64,000 bases of DNA. Origin: Gymnopus androsaceus JB14 (lineage: Eukaryota; Basidiomycota; Agaricomycetes; Agaricales; Omphalotaceae). The stretch is from contig ML769512.1 of assembly GCA_009733575.1 (NCBI GenBank), positions 119,112 through 183,111 on the forward strand, read 5' to 3'. Both the position numbers and the translations under genes were made by a program. Position 1 is the stretch's first letter, and the number at the start of each line of letters is the position of its first letter. Shown here one piece after another: positions 1 through 10,700 of this stretch. Below the pieces are notes generated by a model, which worked only from the letters and a program-made list of their open reading frames with translations, was not told the origin of the DNA and did not search any database.

Positions 1-1150
1 GATGAAATGCATCTCCAGTGAGGAAATAAGATCCTGTCTTCCAATGAAATCTGGGGGACAGTGCTGGGAAGTTATGTTTGACATTCCCTCCTGGTATCCT
101 ATGATTCCAAACATGGTCATCAGTTCATTTATTTCATGTATTTCCAAATCAAAGTTCACCTGAAGGAATTGTTTCTTTCTCCAAGGGATTGTTTACAATT
201 GTGGTATTGATAATATGAGCAGCTTGGAAAGTGAAGTTGTTGATTTCAAACTGCGAAGCATGTGCAAACTGTGAACTGAGATTATAAAACAATTCAGCAT
301 TACTACTTTCTTTAACAATGTATTCCCCTCACGTTGGGCCTGCAAGAATTGTATACTCTCCTGCTGGCATGTGTTCTTGTTCTTGTTTTGGACTGTAATA
401 GCATTGTAACCAACAGTAGTAGTGCAACTGAAGATAAATCTCACATATTCTCAGACATTTGAAGGCCGTGGTCAAGTTGCAATGCTGAGAGACCTGGTGT
501 GGCTTCCATCATGGGAAAGGAAGATAAACGCGGATGGATAAAGATAGGGAAAGGATCATGGTTAGATTAGCGAAGGGGTAGATTGGCTGTGACATGACAT
601 ACCGGTAAAACAATGAGAGAGAGCAAGAATGACAGTAGGGAGTGGAGGGGAAGGCAGACGGAAAATGATAGGAAAGATGAAAAGTTATCAGCATTTTAAC
701 CAATCCGCTCTTCTATTGTTGTGACAGATCTCTGGAACAATCATATGATTGACGAGCTGTCATAGCTAGATAGATTGATAGGTCTTAGCTGTGGACCAAA
801 TCACACTGCCAAGAATTATGCTTCGGTCAGACCGAAGTATTGTGTGAAATAAGTATATTGTTTCAATCCATAAGGGAAATACCGAAATCAAACATTTCTT
901 AGGGCTTAAGAAATAGATAAATTCTGACAATTTGAAGTTAGATTTTCCGCAAATCCCCGAAATGACATTTTTTGGACAGGCCTTCAAAGGTCCGAAGTTA
1001 ATAGCAATGTTATTAACATGGTCCCAACCAATTAGCCCGACCCTATTCTGGCGCGCCTAGCGCCTGCTAGTGAACCCCATGTTTTCCAGAAGACCCCGAG
1101 TCCGCTACAGAAAAATACTGGGAGTCCGTCGATTCCGATGAGCTTTAGGA
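1..1150. other. Intergenic, decayed transposon sequence
   Basis: No convincing gene is seen; open frames here are short and lack splice-consistent extension. Around 811-845 the sequence reads CACTGCCAAGAATTATGCTTC followed by a short palindrome (GGTCAGACC). This matches the ends of the repeat family seen at 21364-22002, 22172 and 28172, so an old element end is likely. The stretch at 960-1000 also loosely resembles 27630-27655. Nothing else is supported. Confidence 0.5.
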
Positions 1151-1269
1151 GCCTCTGTTGAAGCTAGCAGACTTTATGAAGCGCGTGGAAATGAACAAGT
1201 CGTCGTGCTCGACAGAGGATGCGAAGAGGTATGATGATTGGATGACTCAGGAGAGCGGTGAGTGTTTCT

Positions 1270-1448
1270 CATCAGCAAATCCTGTATTTTCGCTGGAGAA
1301 AACCCATTCATTTGGGACATCTCTGGAGCAAGGTACCCTATTCCAGAGACCTCTGGAGATCTCTGGAGAAAATCGACAGTTTTTTTGACAGCTGTCAAGC
1401 TCCAGAGATCTCTGGAGACCTCCAGCAAAAATACAGGTTTTGCTGATG
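1270..1448. mobile_element. MITE-like element, 29-bp inverted ends
   Basis: The ends at 1270-1298 and 1420-1448 are inverted copies over 29 bp with two mismatches; both begin CATCAGCAAA. The interior is full of short inverted units around CCAGAGATCTCTGG, including a perfect 18-bp palindrome at 1400-1417. TTTCT occurs just left of the element and one base right of it, a possible short target duplication. The outer CATCAGCAAA is shared with the fold-back element at 22246-23920, suggesting a related family. It sits in what looks like the intron of a kinase-gene relic. Confidence 0.65.
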
Positions 1449-1454
1449 CTTTCT

Positions 1455-1537
1455 ACTGGGCTTCTGCAGTTAGTCGATTCAACAGTCCCAAATAATTACC
1501 TTCCAGATTTTCACTAGCTGTCCACCAGGCACCTCTT
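1455..1537 (+). pseudogene. Relic of a K1/K2-type kinase gene (intron 5/exon 6 junction)
   Basis: This stretch aligns by eye with the intron and following exon start of the kinase copy near 54515-54590. Both have GGGC, then CAGTTAG(T/G)CGATTCAACAGT, an AATTA tract, CTTCCAGATTTT and the degenerate ILTGQPP coding stretch. It is not translatable as a kinase. It shows a third, nearly erased copy of this kinase locus about 52 kb away from the live one. Confidence 0.6.
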
Positions 1538-1909
1538 TTTGCACTTTATGATTGCCTGAATTCTCAGTAACGATGTCGTAATAACGCTTCTATGCGATGT
1601 TTTTCGAACAATTGTGGTGGAAATATGAATGACCTCCTCCGAGTCGACAGCGATACTTCTGCAAATGGCCTCTCTTTCGCTGTCAGGGCTGCAATCATGT
1701 GTAGATCAATATCCACTGTGATTTCGCGTCTTTGCTCGCACCTGATTCGCACACTATCTACAGCTTTGCTCTCAACAGCTTTCTTTATCAACGGCAAGAA
1801 CGTCCCGATCGAAAGCAGTGTGCGCTCCACGTTTTCGCTCCTTCAAAATTTAAAGCTCTGGATTCAAAAAAAATCTCATCTTCTGCCCATCCTTTCTATC
1901 TTCGCTCAA

Positions 1910-2314
1910 ATGGCCGACAATGGTGGCTTAGACTTTGCTACTCTTTGCTGCGGTTGCTGCTGTTCGTAAATTGTTTTTTTTTCATCTTGGAAAAGGATGT
2001 TAACGGACTATTTGCCTAGGCACAATATTATTTTCTGCGCTATCGAGCTGGTGTGATACAGGTGCGTGGAGTAGAATCCTCACCCATGATTCTTGTCCAA
2101 TACCAATACCACCTCCTGTGTAGTGGCTCCGACCTCCTGCTGTAGTTGCTGCCGTCCCAGCTCCATATCGAGTACATTTGACGAGCAGGTGCGGAAGGAC
2201 ATGGAGAAATCCAAGACTGAAGATACAGCCAAAATGCAGAAACAGATGGAAGTGACACCGAATATGACTATCCCTACTATAGTTGAACCAAAGGAAGAGC
2301 CACCCATAGGTTGA
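1910..2314 (+). CDS. Possible small Cys-rich protein (two exons)
   Basis: Gene model by inspection: exon 1 at 1910-1965 and exon 2 at 2146-2314, joined over a 180-nt intron with GTAAAT donor and CTGTAG acceptor, phases agreeing. The 74-residue product has an N-terminal half packed with cysteines (residues 13-21 read CCGCCCSCC), followed by a charged, Lys/Glu-rich tail. Cys clusters of this kind in small fungal proteins are often lipid-anchored or membrane-associated, but I do not recognise a family. The intron is longer than others in the window, so the model is tentative. Confidence 0.35.
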
Positions 2315-3489
2315 ATTTCTTAGCTTCCGGTAAGCCCTTTTCATATCGATTAGATTTGGCCTGGCCTAAAGAATCTTCCACCAAGCCTAAGGCTTCACTA
2401 AATTTCTTTACTTCCACTTTGCATACGTATACGTTATTTCTTATAATCAGACTCTGTGCGACAACGGATACGTCCTATCTCGTATACTTTCAGATTTAGC
2501 TGAACATTTCAACATATCTTTGAAATTAGCCCAATTCAGACTATACCTTCCCTATGCTTTTGAAGTTCTTGCTTTGTCATGCGTGCTATTAGCGGACTTT
2601 TCGAATGGCAATGCGACTGACTTTGAAAAGGTGTTTGTGAGTAGAAATCCCACTCTCCTTCGCTAAGTCCAGGTTTACCTCCATTACCCTTACTTCGTAC
2701 GACTGGCACATCTGTCCAAAAAAGCGGGACGGAGATGAAGCGATGGAACTCGACCATTTCCAGATTTTCCACTACTTCGACCATCACTAACGGCGTCGAT
2801 GCACATGGACATCCAGTCGTCTCCCCGCCTCCCATTGTCATCCCAGCAGTCGTGATCTATGCCGGAGTTTGATCCTTACTATGATAATGGCGATATTGGT
2901 GGACCTCGACTTGTGTCTGCCGGTTAACTGATATATTGGAAGATTTGCAAAGCCATGTACTCAATGATCTACATCAGGCGATTGCGAAGCAGTCCCCTAC
3001 ACCCTCTCTCCAAGTGCTGCATCTCTGACATACCAGAACTAGGAAGATATACTTCTCCGCAAGTGCTGTCCTTCTCCGAGTCGGCTTTCTCTCAGGATGA
3101 GAAAGAGCAAGCTGTGAATCAGACCAGATCGATACCTCTACCATCTGTGCTAAAGAGCAAGAGCCAGGTGAACCACGTTCCAAGCGCCCCTTTCTCTAGC
3201 GGCGGGCTGAACGACGCCTCACTCTACCCCGCAGCCTACCGATTCAATGATGGATGTTGGTAACATCTCCTCTTCAAGCCTAATGTAACCGTGGAGAGAG
3301 CTGCGAAGGTTAGTGTAAGAATGCCTTCGTGTGTCCTCTTAAACCTAGCGAGGCACGTCCGAATGGTACTTAGACCCTATGGTGTCTTTCCCCCTTCGAT
3401 CAACATAGCGGCATTCGCGTGCCATTTCGATCAGCCGGTGATTGTTTTAAATAAGCAACCCTTTCGACGAATTCGACTTAACACTCCTC
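2315..3489. other. Intergenic, no supported gene
   Basis: Several open frames under 110 codons lie on both strands, but none shows a recognisable motif or splice-compatible neighbour. Part of it may be 5' flank or upstream exons of the gene at 3490; I could not connect any in frame. Confidence 0.4.
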
Positions 3490-4188
3490 ATGTCGCAGCC
3501 ATTTGTCTACACCAGAATATTCCTAGGATCCTCAGGCTCCAGAGATGAATGGATGTTAACAGATGCCGCGAAAATTCTCTGGGCGGTCGACAACTGCCTA
3601 GACAATAACATCAAGTTCCATACACATCGTCTCATAACCCCCTCCGAGTGCAAGCGGGGGATAATCCTAGGTTCCAACCCAAAATCACCGCGTCTTCGTG
3701 TTCCTCTTCCGCATCCCCAAATTACCAATTACATCTCCCAGTCGTCTCAGCTGAAGGAGGATTTCCTCAGGGATATTGGTGATTGTGCCAAAGATATCCG
3801 AGTCAGAGAGAACAACAACGATACGTTGTTCATTGCTTTCTGTTCTCATGGTCGGGAAAGGGACGGGGCAGTCTTTATCGGGCCTGGGATGGGGATGGAG
3901 CACAACACGGGCATGGATACTGAGACCATCCAAGACTCTGAAGTGTCATGGATTACAGTGGAAGACATGGAAACTGCATTGAAGGATGTTCCAGAGTCTA
4001 CGAGGATCATCATTTGGCTCGGATTCTCCCAATCCGGGTTTTGGTCGAAGAGCAAACGATGGATGGCAATGAATGAACCTGAATCTCGCCTTGAAGAATC
4101 TCAATCAACCACACACCAGGGACTTCCGCAATTCTCACATGCAGCGCTCAGCCGTCTTGAGCTGATCCCTGCTGATGACTGCAACTAG
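3490..4188 (+). CDS. Caspase-fold-like protein, catalytic Cys replaced
   Basis: A 232-residue single-exon frame. Residues 111-121 (DTLFIAFCSHG) fit the strand-plus-His-Gly segment of peptidase C14/metacaspase domains, usually written as ...FxGHG. Residues 172-183 (RIIIWLGFSQSG) fit the next strand and the nucleophile turn, normally D-x-C-x-S-G, but with Ser180 where the catalytic Cys should be and no Asp before it. The likely product is therefore a caspase-homologous but proteolytically inactive protein. Caspase-like families are large in Agaricomycetes; assignment rests only on these two motifs and their spacing of about 60 residues. The start is the first ATG after a stop; upstream exons cannot be excluded. 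Confidence 0.45.
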   Translation: MSQPFVYTRIFLGSSGSRDEWMLTDAAKILWAVDNCLDNNIKFHTHRLITPSECKRGIILGSNPKSPRLRVPLPHPQITNYISQSSQLKEDFLRDIGDCAKDIRVRENNNDTLFIAFCSHGRERDGAVFIGPGMGMEHNTGMDTETIQDSEVSWITVEDMETALKDVPESTRIIIWLGFSQSGFWSKSKRWMAMNEPESRLEESQSTTHQGLPQFSHAALSRLELIPADDCN

Positions 4189-4539
4189 TGCAGTACAAGT
4201 GCTTTAGTTATACGGTAACGGAAATCATATCTTCCCCTCGAGTCCCCCTCAGGCTCCTTACGCTCTCCAAGCCCCTTACTCCTTTCTTACCCAGCACTAC
4301 CTCCGGCCCAGCCCCTGCACTGTACTGGTCCTCCGCACTAATATATAAGAATGTGGGAGGTACTGGCGAGGTGTTGCATTGTGCCCAGGCAGAATTTCAA
4401 AGTTATTTAGTTCGGGGCTCCCGGGTTATAACCTATAGTAATGGTCATGGACCGATGTCTGAATCTGATTCCAATAGAACCTTAGAAAACATGGCCATAG
4501 GCTCTCATAAGTAATTAATGGAAGGACGCATGGCTAGCG

Positions 4540-4830
4540 TCTAGAGCAATAGGGAAAGGTAGTCGACAGGAAGTCATCGACGAGGTTTAAACTGGCTGGG
4601 GCCTCGCCCCGCATGGGTGAGCAAAACACTATATTAATACGCGCAGAGAGCCAAGACCGGAGCATCAGACTGACGCTCGTAAACGAATCGAGTCCAGGGA
4701 TGGGAGGGTGACGAGAGCAATATCGTTTATGCAGACAAGCAGTTTTCGGAAATGAGAATGAGAATGATAAGCGCCTACTGGCGTGAGCAATCAACGGCGC
4801 TTGTCCAGCACCTAATGAGCTGCACAGTTG
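4540..4830. repeat. Dispersed repeat upstream of RPL19
   Basis: Matches 19190-19345 plus 20955-20990: shared blocks include GACGAGGTTT, GGCTGGGGC...GGCCCCG, GGGTG(A/G)GCAAAA, ACTATATT, CGAGTCCAGGGATGGGAGGGTG and GATAAGCGCCTA(C/T)TGGCG. At 19.2 kb the same repeat is split by a 1.6-kb TIR element; here it is unsplit. It ends about 150 bp before the RPL19 start codon, so it lies in the promoter region of a housekeeping gene. Confidence 0.65.
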
Positions 4831-4980
4831 CTTACCAAGCCTCTGCTACCTCCGTGACAATTTGTGACTTGGTGACTGTTTCTTTCTCGTCGTTTCGTCG
4901 TTCCCGCAAGGTCTGCCATTTTTTCTTGCTCGAAATCTTCTAATACTTACTCTCAATTTTCAGACCAGGGATTCATCAAG

Positions 4981-5744
4981 ATGGGTACGTTTTGACGATC
5001 GTTCGAAGCACAAAATCTTCTAATCAGTCTACAGTCAACCTCCGCTCACAAAAACGCCTCGCCGCCTCAGTTGCCGGCGTAGGCAAGCGTAAAATCTGGC
5101 TCGACCCCGCTGAGCAGGCCGAGATCGGGAACGCCAACTCCCGCACGCATGTTAAAAAGCTCATCAAGGATGGCCGTGTCATTATCAAACCGACCACTGT
5201 GCACTCTCGGGCCCGTACTCGTGACCTTTTGGCTGCAAAGCGCAAAGGAAGACATACCGGTACTGGTAAGAGAAAGGGTACGTCGGAGGCTAGGATGCCG
5301 ACCAAGGTGCTTTGGATGAGAAGACAGAGAGTGCTGAGGAGGCTGTTGAGGAAGTACAGAGAGGCAGGCAAGATTGATAAGCACCTGTGCGTTCTTTTTC
5401 GAAGCTTGGTTTTTTTTTCCTGCGAGCTGAGATGTCTGATATCTTTGCAGTTATCACTCGTTGTACCAAAAGTCGAAGGGTAACGTTTTCAAAAACAAGC
5501 GTGTCCTTATGGAGTACATTCACAAGGCTAAGGCCGAGAAGACCCGTACCAAGGTCCTCACCGACCAAATGGAGGCTCGTCGTGTCAAGAACAAGGTTCG
5601 TTTCGTCTCTGCCTAGATCTATTTTTCTTTATGTATCTGACCGTACCATCTCTTTAGGCTGCCCGTGAACGTCGTGCTACCCGTGTCCTCGAGAAACGAC
5701 AAGCCATTCTCGCTATCGAGCACGATGCCCCAGTCCAGGAGTAA
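4981..5744 (+). CDS. RPL19: 60S ribosomal protein eL19
   Basis: Cytosolic large-subunit protein eL19. Four coding exons: 4981-4984, 5035-5386, 5451-5595 and 5658-5744. The first coding exon is only ATGG, so its last base and exon 2 together make the Val of the family's MVNLR start. Exon 2 encodes the conserved RKIWLDP, the HSRARTRDL region and [14 protein letters not shown]. Exon 3 continues [25 protein letters not shown], and exon 4 ends in the basic helix and DAPVQE. Length fits the family. A further intron is likely in the 5' leader (about 4911-4963, GTCTGC...TTTCAG, branch point CTAAT). Pyrimidine-rich sequence upstream (CTTTCTCGTCGTTTCGTCG) resembles ribosomal-protein transcription starts. 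All splice phases agree and no damage is seen. Confidence 0.97.
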
Positions 5745-6121
5745 ACTAAACGACGTCTTGTGCTTTTTTTTACCTACTACCTACGCTGGGAATGGGAATG
5801 GAATTGCTTTTAACCTCGACCTCCTCTCCTTGTTCTCGTTCTTCGTATGTTTGGCATGCCTGCCTGCCCCCAGCTTGCTTTCGCTTCCAATGTGTATAAC
5901 AACATACTTACAGTAATCATCTACGTACAGCATGCATGTATGGTATGGCCCTTTCTATCTCTTTCTGACAATTCACCGTTCCCATATGCCTTATGATTTC
6001 GATGTGTGTCTGTGTGGTTTCTGACTGTTGAGTTTTACTCTCGAGCTCACCTGGTGGCATTCAATATTCGATCTGTACTTGTGCAGACTGACCCTAAGCT
6101 GACTCTAATCTCAACTGACAG
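5745..6121 (+). other. RPL19 3' region
   Basis: T- and C-rich transcribed-looking sequence after the RPL19 stop, typical of a 3' UTR and polyadenylation zone. No gene is visible. Confidence 0.5.
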
Positions 6122-6690
6122 CGATTCTCTTCTCATGCTGCAGCGGGGAATCAATCTTATAGTAGTCGTGCTGTGCTACGGAGGTGAGTATTCAGTTTTA
6201 TCTACGAGTCGTTGGTGCCTTTTTATGCAGAGTTCCGGTGTAGATTGAGCATCGGCGTAACGGCTTTCGATCTTCTTGCAAGTACATACTCAATTGTGCC
6301 TCAACTGATTCTTAGGGCGCAGCAAGGAATCGATCCTACTTAATCGTGTTGTAGGTGAGTTTTCTGTTTTTACCGAGTCATTGGCCTATTCTGAGGCTTT
6401 TTCGTTTTGTGCAGCTTGAGTGATTACAGTGCAGCTTGAGTATATATCACTGCAGACTCCAATCAGATTCTATTCGTCGATTCTCAGGCTGCAAACAAAG
6501 AATTCATTCTAATCGTGTTGCAGGGGCGAATGTTCTGTTTTTATCAACCCATTCTCGGTGTACATAGAATTCGGCGCACTGGTATCGCCTGGTGGCGTTG
6601 ACTGAGGACTCCAATCCGATTCTCAGGCCGCAGCAACATATCGTGGATCGATTCTATAATAATCGTGTAGTAGGTGAGCATCTCGTTGTA
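6122..6690 (+). repeat. Four diverged tandem units resembling micro-exons
   Basis: Four related units start near 6122, 6308, 6478 and 6622, about 145-185 bp apart. Each has GATTCT(C/T)... then a G(C/G)(T/C)GCAGC-like acceptor, then 35-45 bp ending in a TAATCGTGTTGTAG-like block, followed directly by GTGAGT-like sequence (GTGAGT, GTGAGT, GGGCGA, GTGAGC), and a T-rich spacer with CTGTTTTTAT. The repeated piece therefore looks like a small exon flanked by 3' and 5' splice signals. The units do not share a long reading frame. Possible explanations are a multi-exon noncoding RNA grown by exon duplication, or an old tandem repeat that only mimics splice sites. Confidence 0.6.
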
Positions 6691-7956
6691 GTATTTTTCT
6701 TTCCCCTCCGAGTCTCACAATATTAAAGCCTTATCTCACCTCGAGTCCTAAACTCAGGCTCGAGCTCATTTCCTTCGGTATCGGAGAATGAAGTAAGTAA
6801 TCCTATTTTCTAGGTTTTATTACTTAGGCTTCAAGGATATGTCGCGTCACTGCACTGACGGATTTGCGTTTTCGTTTTTCACTTACGAGGCAAGTCTAGT
6901 CAAATCCTTGTTCCGGGTGATTACTCATTCATTCTTTTCTGTACATAGATTGTCATCCAAAGTCAGTCGTCCGATATTAGTAACATGAACACGAACACAG
7001 ATCCACTTTGCCTATAGGTTGCATCTGAATACCGGCTACGGTCCCGATACATTGGCCCGCCTGAGCCCCGCCCTTGGTGGAATTCTCCAAGTTGTTATTC
7101 CAGGAGGCAGAAAGTAGGTATGTTCCTTTGGGTGCACAATACCTATGCAATAAATGCTCTGTAGACTGCCGCCCTTGTTCTCCACTCGTCCCGAGCCAGC
7201 TGTCGGCCGCTGTAATCCATGCCACGGACGGAGCGTGATTTTCGCTATTTGATTGTCTGGCCTTGCTCCTTCCCGTACATGAGAAATAAGTGCTGACACG
7301 GTTGGGTGCTATTCCAAAATCTGTCGAAAAATCGCAGACTTTTTTGATATCTATTGAAACACCGCGGCGCTGCCTGAAGGCTGGAGGCTGGAGGTCTGGA
7401 GGTCGATGTCGGATGGAAATGGAATAGAGTTATGGAGGAGTTGGTGCGACTCAGCAATCCCGGTCATCACAAAAGGCTACCTGGCTTCTCATTATTCATT
7501 TCCGTGTTGATAGTTTGGATATTTGGATACTTTATGTGTACCTTTGAGTACATACGAGAAACTTAAAAAGTAAACTTTTCTCGGGAGCCGGAACGGCGCT
7601 TTGTTGAAAGCTCACATAAGCAATTGAATCGAACCCACCAAAAGCCTTCTCTCATTCTGACCACAACTACATCCTCAGCAGCCCAACTTTTCTCACATCT
7701 TTGACTCTAACGGGCCATTAGGCGAACGGGATATTAATCCCAATCGCAGGACCTGTTCCCATTGGCAGTTACCCTTTTTCTTTCAACAAATCCACTTGGA
7801 ACACTGTTGACCGACATGTCATCGCTATAGATTTCATTTCGATTTCCTGCTTTACTCGAGCAATTCTGCTCGAACCATAACCTCGCCTAATTCTCACCAC
7901 TTCTCCACCAAATTCTCCAACTCGATTTCCGATAAATCATCATCCATAACCATATC
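6691..7956. other. Intergenic and 5' leader of kinase gene
   Basis: No coding region is supported. The segment 7360-7460 is GGAGG-rich. The last 300 bp before 7957 are rich in C and T with ATTCTCACC and TTCTCC runs, as expected of a fungal 5' leader. Confidence 0.45.
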
Positions 7957-9850
7957 ATGTCTGCAGTACAGGACTCGTCGTCTGAAACTACTCAGACGGA
8001 CGGAGACGGCCCCGAAGAACCGCCGCACGAAGATATATCTAATAACAAGCAAAGTATCCCTACCCCCACCATGTCCAACGAAACAAGTTACGGCGTACCC
8101 ATTCCCCCGCCAGAAAGCGGAACCTACGAGAAACAACCGGGTTATACTATAGGTGCTCTCAAGAAACTCACAACTGCGGCACCGAACGGCCTGTCACAGG
8201 CTCAGGTGCTGGCAGCTACAAATATCGCAGCAGCAGCCTTACCCACACCCAATGACGACCATATCAAACAGACCTCCTACATGAGTGGACACAGTACTGC
8301 TTCTCCCACTTCGTCTCCTACAGTATCCGAATATGACTGGAACATTAGTCTTCCGTCGACCAGGACCAACAGCCAGGCTCCTAGCAGGGCGCCCAGTATG
8401 TCAGGCGGCGTATCGGGTGCCAAACTTCAGATGAGTCCAGTGGTGACTCCAGCCGCAGCACCAAACGGAGTAAAGAAGTCTACTTCGAGCGCCACAGCCG
8501 AACCTACATCACCCGTCATCACCCGCCCCGCCAAACCCGCCTCCGTTCACTCTACGGACGGTGAGAAACACAGATTTACTCTCAAGGATCTCCTTGCCAA
8601 CGGACCAAAATTGGCTCGGAAATCTTCCCAGCGCTCGACGGGAAGTAGGAGCAGCAAAAAGTCTGATGGAGGTGAAAGTGACGGCGGGTACAAGAGCGGC
8701 GGAGGCGGTCCAAAGTCGACTGGAGGGGATAGCACGGGCAGCTTGAAAAAGTATGGTGTCTGCCAAAAAGTAGCCATTGGAAAGGGAGCCACTTCGGTCG
8801 TGAGACTCGCTCACAAGTGGGACCGTAGTGAAGAGCGGTTATACGCCATCAAGGTTTGTTTTTTCGCTTCCGCACTATCGCTTTGAGAGAGCTGACACCA
8901 GTCATCTTTCAGGAATTCCGGAAACGTCGTAAAAACGAGACCGAAAAGGAATATGTCAAGAAGCTCACGGCCGAGTTTTGCATCTCGTCGACCCTACATC
9001 ACACCAATATTGTCGAAACCGTCGACCTAGTGCAGGATGAGAATCAGCACTGGTGCGAGGTGATGGAGTTTTGTCCTGGTGGTGATTTGTATGCTGCGAT
9101 CAAGAAGGGTGGTATGTCTCCGAGCGAGGTGGAATGCTGCTTTAAGCAAATCCTTTGTGGAGTCGAATATCTGCACAGTCAAGGCGTCGCTCATCGTGAT
9201 ATAAAGCCTGAAAACCTGTTCTTCGATACCAAGGGGCATCTAAAGGTACCTCTTTTCACATCCTATCTACTCACCAGCTTCCTCATCGTGTTTCGGTAGA
9301 TCGGCGACTACGGTGCATCTACAGTGTACAGACTGCCATGGGAAGCCACGATTCACATGTCCACCGGTCTATGTGGTAGTGAGCCATACATTGCGCCCGA
9401 GCAGTTTTTGGGTAAACGTGAGCACATTCAAGTATATTCATTTTCACCCCTTTCCAATGCGTTCTCCTAGCATACGATGCACGACTAGTCGACATCTGGG
9501 CCTGCGGTGTCGTCTACTACTGCCTCCACTTCTCCGAGCTACCATGGCGAGCTGCACAGCAAAGTGACCAGCTTTTCGCTTCTTACGCGGATGCTTGCAA
9601 ATCGCCTCAACAAACCCAATCCGCATGCCCGCCTACGATCAACAACCTTTCTCCGAGAGCGTGTAGGACTTTATTAAGGCGGATGCTAGAGCCTGATCCA
9701 AAGCTGCGTGCACCTATTGAGGAAGTGATGAAGCACTCGTGGATGCAGGGTATCGAGGTTTGCCATGAGGTGGCGGAGCCTAAGCATGTACATGTTCATG
9801 CTAGGCAGCTGGCTCAGGCGCAGATGAAGGAGTTGAGAGATGATCGATGA
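7957..9850 (+). CDS. HAL4/HAL5-like Ser/Thr protein kinase with DYG motif
   Basis: Four exons: 7957-8853, 8913-9245, 9300-9417 and 9471-9850, all in phase, giving 575 residues. Residues 1-265 are Ser/Pro/Thr-rich and disordered. The kinase domain follows: glycine loop GKGATSVVRL, the lysine in YAIK (299), HRDIKPEN in exon 2, then IGDYGAS where DFG is expected, then GLCGSEPYIAPE and DIWACGVVYYC. The Sat4/Hal4-Hal5-Npr1 group of yeast has a similar GSEPY(V/I)APE activation segment and a long N-terminal tail; its members regulate plasma-membrane transporters and ion or nutrient uptake. A similar role is inferred. DYG is a conservative change and catalytic Lys and Asp are present, so the enzyme is probably active. 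A later ATG at 8071 is possible, but the first is in good context. Confidence 0.9.
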
Positions 9851-10700
9851 GCGATGCTGACTCTCCTCCTCCTTTCACCATCCTTATCATCGTCTCTGTA
9901 GTATTTCTTGGTCACGATAATATCTTTTCTCTCGTCGTTTCTTTCCCCCCTTCTCCGGATACATATTTCTTTGTTCGGTGTCTCGGTTATTCCCTGAATT
10001 TCCTGATCGAGTGACTGTGTAAACTAGGTTCTGTTCTCTGTGCATGCTCTGAGTATTTTCTTTGCTGATGATACAATCGATGTGCTTTCGATTTTCGTTC
10101 CTTCGTTTGTGGGATGGGTGGCTGCTTCCAATCCTTTCTCTTACGCCTAGTACCTACTTTGCATACGTACAATGATATACATACCAATACATACTTACAT
10201 ACAGCGTTAACGTCTCTCTCTTACTACTGCTACTACCTCAACGCCACGCATAGTATTCTTCAATGTACACTGATAGGGCCGAGAGTTTCGCTTATTTAGA
10301 GGTCCGATATTGATATATCATCTTCGTGCTCTTACGGATTATCTGACTTTTTCTTTCCTTTCTTTGAGTATTAGTTTTCTCACTGATTTGGTTCTGGCTA
10401 TATCACTGTATCAGTCCGTCTCTGTACATATGTACTTGGTGTTATTTAGTATAATTAATCGACAACGTCAATTGTTAAAATTGATTGCGTATATTTACTT
10501 TGTTGCTTGCGGTACATAAATGAGATTAATGCGGATTTTCGGTGAGACTGATACACTCGTTCAACCCATGGATACAGCTCTGGAGACTTTCTCATCGGGT
10601 AACAGAGTTCTGCAACAGTATGTACTATAATGAATTTATTCTTCAGCACCCTCGAAATTGTTCTATACCCTATAATACAAAAGGTGAATCATACTACACG
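9851..10700. other. 3' regions of convergent genes
   Basis: AT- and T-rich sequence between the stop codons of the kinase gene (plus strand) and the small gene at 10701 (minus strand). No open frame is convincing. It most likely holds both 3' UTRs and polyadenylation sites. Confidence 0.5.

Noticed and set aside
6006..6250. Box C/D snoRNA near the RPL19 3' end
   Set aside because: CTGA-like and TGATTT-like pieces occur, but no proper RTGATGA box with a paired CTGA at the right spacing and closing stem.
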